Notes under the pieces: model-generated
The model's input: the letters and a program-made list of their open reading frames with translations, nothing else
Told to the model about the DNA's origin: nothing
Database searches by the model: none
DNA from: Diphasiastrum complanatum
Lineage: Eukaryota; Streptophyta; Lycopodiopsida; Lycopodiales; Lycopodiaceae
Length of the DNA: 64,000 nt
Assembly (NCBI GenBank): GCA_029204225.1
Contig: CM055097.1
Location: 62,458,950 to 62,522,949 of the forward strand
Direction of reading: 5' to 3'
Part shown: piece by piece, positions 57,842 through 64,000 of the stretch
Layout of the letters: the number at the start of each line of letters is the position of its first letter
How positions within the stretch are numbered: the first letter of the stretch is position 1
Program-made: the position numbers and the translations under genes

Positions 57842-58392
57842 ATGGCTACACACAATCGGAGACCAAGAGGAACCATTGATGCAATCAATATTTGCAATGA
57901 AAAAAATGCAGAAGATCAATGGATACCAAAAATATATCGAAATTGTCAATGGACCTTGATGCATCCCTCTGCAAAAGGCTCATTCCGAAAAAGAAAAAGA
58001 TCAAATAACATATATAGAAGCTCTTGGAAAGGCAGGATAACGAATTTCAAAGTATCACTTGCCGATCAATCTATCATGAAAGTTTTAGTTCAGCATGCTT
58101 ATCTTCACAATGAGCTCAACATTCATGATTTGAATCCAAATGATAGAAGAAAATGCAATCGTAAGTTTTTAGATATAATTTCTTTAGAGTTATCATGTTC
58201 TTCAAATTATATTTTTCTTGTGATATTTTTGTTGGTTTTGCAGATTTGTATCCATCAAATTTTATTGAATGGCAAACAGTTCAATCGATTGCAAAAATAA
58301 GCAATGTCATACATTCGGATATTGGTATGTTACCAGATTTTTCAAGTGAGGAATGGATTTCTCCTGATGTAGCAATTTTAGAAAGTTTTTGA
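57842..58392 (+). CDS. Hypothetical small two-exon gene
   Basis: Exon 1 57842-58160 starts MATHNRRPRGTIDAINICNE after a CT-rich, leader-like stretch. A plausible 83-base intron (58161-58243, GTAAGT...TTTTGCAG, T-rich) joins in frame to exon 2 58244-58392, which ends in TGA. The product would be 155 residues: a basic N-terminal half (GSFRKRKRSNNIYRSSWKGR near residue 60), then ADQSIMKVLVQHAYLHNELN, and after the splice YPSNFIEWQTVQSIAKISNV and an acidic C-terminus. I recognise no family or targeting signal. Without the intron the first frame ends at 58300. It could be a host gene, a captured fragment or chance. Confidence 0.35.
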
Positions 58393-60003
58393 TCTAGACT
58401 ATATATTGATATTCAGAGTATATTAGTATGTATGTAGCATTGGATCAAAGAATAATAGATTAAGTTGGTATCTAGCTTTTACTATTTTTGTTGATTTTTT
58501 TTTCCAAATGCAATATTCGGAGAATGAAAACAATGTTTATTTGTAAGGACTTGAGTGCTGAAATAATCGCCGATTTGTTGGATGATGGTTGGGATATGAA
58601 ACAAAATCAGCAAGCTGAGTGCAGAGTATGTTACTCATCAATGACATTTAGATATCACATCGAAAAACAAATGCTCACTTTGCTGCTGTATTATAGAAGA
58701 TGGATTAAATGCAAAAATGTTTGGAAGCCACTTGATAAGATTTTGGTATAAACCCTCAAGAGCAACTTCAAATAACAGTGAAAAGAAATGACACATTCTT
58801 GCAATGGTTGAGGTCGAGGAAGATTGGTGTCAATTTGAAAGCCAAATCGGCGTCGCCTTCCGAAATGCACTCAGTCATCAACTCCAAACAACGTGCCCAG
58901 TGGAATGGTGAAACTACTTCTGACGTACTCCGAACACTTTCTCCACTGCACCCACTCTGTTTTGCTGTACCGTACTTGTAGGTACACTCCGGGTGCCCTT
59001 CGTTTGGAGGTTATAGCCTTTCGTTTGGGTCAAAACGGGCAAAGGACCCAAAAATAGGGATTTTTCTAGCTTTTGAACTGTTTCTTCACTTTGAAGAAAC
59101 TTCACTCTTCACTTGTGAAGGGACCCAACTCAACTTTCAGTATGAAAATTTTTAAGGAAGTTGAAGGCCAGAATGCACTTCAATTCTTCAGGGCCCTGTT
59201 CAAAGCTCATCCAATGGTTGAACCAAATCTTGTGGTTCAAATTTCTCTCCCATCACAGATTCTGGACCGTTGATTCATTTGACATCTCATCTAAAGGTTC
59301 AAAGTACATCTGGGCATCGAACCAAACTCCTATAGATGCTATGGTCTTCAATACACAAAGTTTTTCATCGCGTTGGGCCCGCGAACAACCCGTGACCTCC
59401 CTGCCTGCGGCCGCGCCTCCCTTTTCTGAAAACTATCAGATTAAGCTCTCCCGTGGATCGTTTTGAGCACGATATGAGGCCTGGAGCAGGGTCGCCCTAC
59501 TGAATCCATGACTGTAGAGTGTTCAATCAGGAAATTCCGTGGAGAAACGGTGATTTTAGCTCAACTTGACAAAGTGGCTTTTTCACCTTTTTACCGCAAA
59601 TCTGCTAGGTTAACTGTCTGGAGACAAATTTCTGACATAAACCTCAGAATCTCTCCATGGCTCATTGACAGTGTGATTAGCTTCCTTCCTGTCCTTACGA
59701 CATCCAAAACGATGCACAAACACCGAAGAAATCACCAGTTATATATAAAAACCGTAACCCCAAGTCCGGTTTCAATTTTCAGCTGGCTTCAAAATTGTCA
59801 AATTTTCACCAAATTTTTTTCTGTTTGATGTTATGCACAGGCTAATAATCCCTCTGCTGAGCTTAGCAAGCCTCTATAAATTAGAAACTGTGCACCAGTG
59901 CTTCTCTTTCCGTCTGCAACCCGCCGTAAAACCCCGAACTCTCAGAAGACAGTTCTCCCGAAGCTCTCTTCAACGGCGACACTGTACTGTGTACACTCCA
60001 TGT
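58393..60003. other. Unassigned region
   Basis: A plus-strand frame at 58488-58751 (ADLLDDGWDMKQNQQAECRV) has no known motif. The right part lies inside a possible minus-strand retroelement whose primer site is at 60004-60019, but no gag is recognisable on that strand. Confidence 0.35.
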
Positions 60004-60019
60004 ACGGCTCTGATACCAA
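60004..60019 (-). other. Copia-type primer binding site
   Basis: The minus strand reads GTTGGTATCAGAGCCG, a perfect initiator-tRNA-type site. The matching LTR should lie to its right (60020 to about 60280), but its ends are not certain. Confidence 0.55.
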
Positions 60020-60285
60020 CTTAGAATTTGCTTTGCACAGGAACACAGATCATGCTACACAGTAACACAGACAGAAAACACTCTCCTCAGCAAGCTCACA
60101 TAGCAATTGTATTTCTCAAAATGAAATTACACTGTACATATAGTTGTTCACTCAGGCAACCCATGCATGACCCAGGTTGCCGTTGGCGGGACGTGTGTCC
60201 CATCGACTTGCCTCGTGGCGAGGCCAACTGATTCTTATCCACTAATAGGCCAACTGATTCTAACTTTAATTCTAACTAATACACC

Positions 60286-61865
60286 ATGAGAAAGTTTGAC
60301 GATGGAGCCATGGCAGATCTTCAGAAAGAAAAAGTAAGGTTGGAAACGGAAAGCAAATAACAACAGTAGCAAATTCAAAATCTCACCGCCTATAATCAAC
60401 AACAACAACAAATGCTTAGCCACCTTCAGAGCCAACTCCAGCTGAAGATCTCCAACCACCAAGCTGCCATAACACAACTTGCAGTAGAACGAGATGAGGC
60501 CGTAGCAGATGCACAAGCAGCATGTTCCACTATGAAGGAACAACTGGAAATATCAAAAGCGTTGGCACAAAAGTTAAACGCCATGATGGAGCAACACTCC
60601 AAAATGCAACAATCATATACTGCTTCCGTCAAGGCCCTCAACCAACATATCGCCACCCTGGAAGAAAGGTTAAAGGTAGCTGCTCAATCCACACCTCTGT
60701 CCATGCAGAGCATGCCCAGTTTCACCAATCAAAGCCTTACTGTAATGGATCAGATGGTGGCGATGGAGCAGGATTTCAACAGCCTCCACCTATCAATCAA
60801 GACTCGTCATTTCAAGGACAGCCTCAAGTGCAAGAAACTCAAGCACCACCAACCAATCCACAAGGCTCTGGTGGTATTGGCGCCCAACACTATCTGTTCC
60901 ACTCTTCCGCTTCTAACCCCATCGACACCACTAACTTTCTCTTCATCCAATGCCAATTTTCTCCAGAATCTCAACGAATTGCTGATTCTAACCCTTCACC
61001 ACCTCTCTCCCCTCAACCTGAACCACAAATAGAACATGCCTTGGTAGCTAAAGCACCAACCACAAGGCACAAGATCACGCCTACTGAACCTAGCAAGGAT
61101 TTGCTTGCATCTCAAGAGTTTGCAAAGAAATATCATACTACAAAGGAGCGAGACGGCTACGTACTACCAAACCTGGACCACTGCAAAACCCATAGGGACG
61201 CAGTCAAGCTCCTGGATCCACAACCACTCTGGCACCATCATCTCTTCCTACAGAGCAAAACCTCCATGGCACAGTATCTCGAAGTACCCTCCTACATGCG
61301 CACCAATCCATACTATTATCCGGTAGCACAGTGAGAACTGTTTCTTGTCACCAAGATAAAGAACAAGATCTTTTGGCCCAAGCTCACAATAGTGGATACC
61401 GGAAACCTAGTTGAAGATATGGTAACCATTTTCTGTGTATTTAACCAAAAGCACCATGGCAACCCTGATCGCGACGTATGATATTTTGCGGATAATTGTG
61501 GCCTAGTGGCATTTTTGACAGAACTCAAAAGTTATTGGGATCGAGGGCTACCACCAATAGCCATTAATATCAATAAACCACTACGAACGCAAGACAACCA
61601 CATCAACGTAGCGCAACTTTATTATCGAGCAGACCTCACTTCGACACTGCACGTTGATATGATAGAGCTGTGGAAAACTCATAACTTTCTCCAGGGTATG
61701 CTCCACTACTATAAACCCATGCCCTTCCTTAACAAACTATGCTGGCAAATGATGGAGGGCACTGAGCAACAAAATTTGCCAATCCCGACAACAATAATCT
61801 CGCCTCCAAGAAGCTCAAAAAATCCAGGACGAAAAAGCTTTGATTGGTGTGGACCACCAATCCAC
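60286..61865 (+). pseudogene. Coiled-coil and Pro/Gln-rich ORF of an LTR element without recognisable pol
   Basis: From an ATG at 60286 the frame reads MRKFDDGAMADLQKEKVRLE, with TAA and TAG in Gln-like positions at about 60358 and 60367. It then continues as a long heptad-type coiled coil (LSHLQSQLQLKISNHQAAIT, ALAQKLNAMMEQHSKMQQSY, LNQHIATLEERLKVAAQ) to about 60680. Near 60760 coding shifts frame to a Gln/Pro-rich segment (GFQQPPPINQDSSFQGQPQV, PSPPLSPQPEPQIE) that ends at a TGA at 61332-61334. A third frame from 61506 holds FLTELKSYWDRGLPPIAINI and ELWKTHNFLQGMLHYYKPM, ending at 61868. A polypurine tract and LTR start follow directly. No protease, RT, RNase H or integrase motif is visible. 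A gag-like product is an inference from position and coiled coil; a captured host gene is possible. Confidence 0.5.
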
Positions 61866-62100
61866 TAAGGAGGGGGATAATGTTAGCAACTGTGCAAACA
61901 CAGAGAAAATATAAAAGTAAAAAATAAAACTCTATGGCATGTGTTTTAGAAGCCCACGTTTGAGTATTTGTCAATAAATTTCTACTATGGCATGTGTTTG
62001 TAAGTCCATGGGTAGAAACTTAAAACAATAAAATAAATTAAACTTAGGATTAGAACTTAGACTTAGAAAACTTAAGCTTAGAAATGTTCTAAGATATCTT
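61866..62100 (+). repeat. Polypurine tract and LTR start of the coiled-coil element
   Basis: TAAGGAGGGGGATAA (61866-61880) is followed by TGTTAGCAACTG. This is the standard junction of internal region and 3' LTR. ATATAAAAGTAAAAAATAAA lies about 30 bases in. The LTR end and a left LTR were not found; the right limit here is arbitrary. Confidence 0.6.
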
Positions 62101-62737
62101 AAGTTTCAAATTCGTGACGGTTTGAGTTGTGGGTAACACAATATGGAGTCTGTGGAGATTCAAAGGATTGTTCATGACCGTGGAAGGAGTTAGTGACAGA
62201 GGATTGTGGTTGTAGAAGGGCGCTTTAGTTGGGTGAATCTGTTCTAAGTAGGCCACGAACAGCTGTGGGCTGAATAATGTGCAGAAGCAGACTATTTGGA
62301 ATAAGCCATAGCAAACCTTGAAGAGAGAAAAAAGAAGCTTGAGCAAAGAGAGAAATGGCATGGAGGAGCTTGCGAGCTAGCGCGCGTGGCCAGCCGCACT
62401 ACTCCCATAGTGCCTTTGTGTGCCCAGTGCCTCGAAGAGCCCTTCTCAATGCCCAAATTCATTGTGGTTTGCAGGATTGAACTTTAAGTTCATGAACGAC
62501 TGACATCGAGTTACTGGTTATGGCCGTGAGTGCTTATATACAGTTTTGAACCTATATCACTCATTTCGTATGATCAGGTTTTAGAAGGTAGTGGATTTCC
62601 TACATGATATGCATGAAATTCCACGGATTGCACGTGAAAATGTCGAGTGATAGGGACCGACATTATGCTAATCTAAAATGATCGGGGTTTGGGTGTATCG
62701 AAGAATCTCGAAGGATTCTAGTGTAATGCATACCGGG
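62101..62737. other. Unassigned DNA between the LTR start and the chromodomain fragment
   Basis: Probably includes the rest of the LTR begun at 61881. No frame with a motif. Confidence 0.35.
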
Positions 62738-63103
62738 AAGCATTACAAATTGTCTCCTAAATACAGAGGACCGTATCAGATCTTGTAAAAGATCGGATCC
62801 TTAGCTTACCAGTTGGACCTCCCGGAAGAAACTCAAATGCATCCGGTTTTTCACGTAAGCTGACTAAAGAAGTGTCTACGTGAAGGAGAGCATCTTGGTT
62901 CTAGAGACCAATTAGACCTGTTGGATAAATCATCAAGTGTGTCTAGACTTGAACCCGAAAAGATCTTGGATACAAGAACTAAATGATTGAGAAATCGTAT
63001 AGTTTCCAAGCATATGGTTCGATGGAAGGGTCGTACAGACTATGATGATTCATGGGAGCAGGAAGGGAGCTTAAGGAAGAACTTCCCTAGTTTTGAGTTT
63101 TGA
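62738..63103 (+). pseudogene. Gypsy (chromovirus) integrase C-terminus with chromodomain
   Basis: It reads KHYKLSPKYRGPYQIL, then LAYQLDLPEETQMHPVFHVS, the GPY/F-type module at the integrase end. RLEPEKILDTRTK leads to the chromodomain VRWKGRTDYDDSWEQEGSL, ending FPSFEF and TGA. In-frame stops are TAA after IL, TGA after HVS and TGA after RTK. The last two stand where relatives have Trp (TGG). Chromodomains of this group steer integration to heterochromatin. Everything upstream is missing. Confidence 0.88.
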
Positions 63104-63131
63104 AGACAAGGCTTGAATAAGGTGGGAAGAA

Positions 63132-63898
63132 TGTCATGCCCACGACTGGTCTCGGGTAGCATGTCCACGCTAGGGGATAGTAGACTAACAACCCGTTAAT
63201 TAATTGTGACTATAAGGGAATTGAGGCCCTTATGTGTATAAGGTCATAATTAATGGTTGTTGTAGTCCTAAACTCATGACAGTGGATTGGTATGAGTCTA
63301 CCAGTGAGTCATTGGAGAACTGGATGATGTGGCCCAAATAGGCTGCAAAGATGTCCAGTGAGGTGTCACAGTGCACTACTAGTGGTGCATGGGACTTGGA
63401 GAGTATAAGTATACCTATTGGGCTCTCACTAGTGTATCCTTGATTGTGAAACTAGTAGCCGTATGAGTTGGTGGGATGCCACATTCCTCTTTGAGATTGA
63501 TCCATAACTTGGGGGTTAGATTTGTTCGATCTAGGATTGGTTGGATTGGTTTGTCCACCATTTGTACCCTTTGTGGGTGCTTGTTTTGGCATGCTTAGAA
63601 TAGGGTCCTTGGTTGAGGACTTTATAGAATGTATGCATCTCTGTGATTGTTTTGTAACTAATAATCTCTTATAGTCCTGTCTGATAATTCAATACTTTAT
63701 TGTTTGGCTACGTAATCACTGTAGTGCTAGCAATTTCAAAGCTGGTCACTATAAGATTGAATGTGACTTTTGTCATTATGTTTTGTTCAATATTGATAGG
63801 CATAGTCATGCATTAGGATAAAATGCTTTGTTCCGCCACATTCGATAAGTCGCTACAGTCTTCCACTTGTCGTTATTGCATTACACCTCTTTCCAACA
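63132..63898 (+). repeat. Chromovirus 3' LTR (767 bp)
   Basis: The purine tract AAGGTGGGAAGAA (63119-63131) precedes the start TGTCATGCCC; the end is CTCTTTCCAACA. The right part shares TGTTTGGCTACGTAATCA and TTGATAGGCATAGTCATGC with the copia family 3 LTRs. Confidence 0.8.
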
Positions 63899-63953
63899 AA
63901 AAAGAGAAAGACTTGAGACTTAGATTTCCTGGTTTTCTCCCATAGAAGGAAGT

Positions 63954-64000
63954 TTTTACGGGGGAGGGAATGTTATGTACTATAATGTTATGCCCTTCAG
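63954..64000 (+). other. Second polypurine tract and LTR start at the window edge
   Basis: TTTTACGGGGGAGGGAA is followed by TGTTATGTACTATAATG. It looks like another gypsy-type internal/LTR junction, 56 bases after the previous LTR ends. Confidence 0.55.

Overview
This is a stretch of nuclear plant DNA. It holds two clear host genes in a sea of decayed, nested retrotransposons. The host genes are plant-type: a pentatricopeptide repeat (PPR) protein of the PLS class at the left edge, and a two-exon ubiquitin/40S ribosomal protein S27a fusion near 50 kb with a telo-box and a site II-like motif in its promoter. The wording of the PPR repeats and the mix of old Ty1/copia, Ty3/gypsy and non-LTR elements suggest a seedless plant, most likely a fern. 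That is an inference, since nothing in the window names the species. There is no bacterial operon structure, CRISPR array or recognisable tRNA or rRNA gene.

Layout. 1-1209 (minus): PPR gene running off the window. 1690-2406 (minus): remnant of an acidic, Ser-rich coding sequence cut by an LTR. 2407-12785: a plus-strand copia element (family 2) split by a complete minus-strand copia element (family 1, 5099-11321, two LTRs). 13805-22045: a minus-strand family 2 fragment whose LTR is split by a complete plus-strand copia element (family 3, 14724-21502, target duplication CAATT). The 3' LTR of family 3 itself carries a solo LTR (20593-21274, duplication ATTAG). 22046-38504: a copia pol gene split by a gypsy element (22357-36713, duplication ATAGA). 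That gypsy element carries two inverted-repeat elements and a minus-strand copia element (family 5, 26538-32663) whose middle third is inverted. 38505-47640: further copia remnants on both strands, an AG microsatellite and a GAAGTC-rich tandem repeat. 47641-49345: non-LTR reverse transcriptase remnant. 49346-50926: promoter and gene for ubiquitin-S27a. 51-55 kb: mostly featureless. 55-58 kb: copia fragments, a 149-base CT repeat and a possible small two-exon gene. 60-64 kb: an unusual coiled-coil ORF ending in a polypurine tract and LTR start, then a gypsy chromodomain tail with its LTR.

No retroelement here looks able to move. Gag, protease, integrase, reverse transcriptase and RNase H are all present somewhere, but each copy is broken by stops, frameshifts or deletions. 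Many stops fit C-to-T decay (CAG or CAA to TAG or TAA, TGG to TGA or TAG), as expected of long-methylated plant transposons. The interest lies in the junctions: insertion order can be read from target duplications, one element has an internal inversion, LTRs of different classes share a sequence block, and a CACGTG palindrome recurs in several LTR families.
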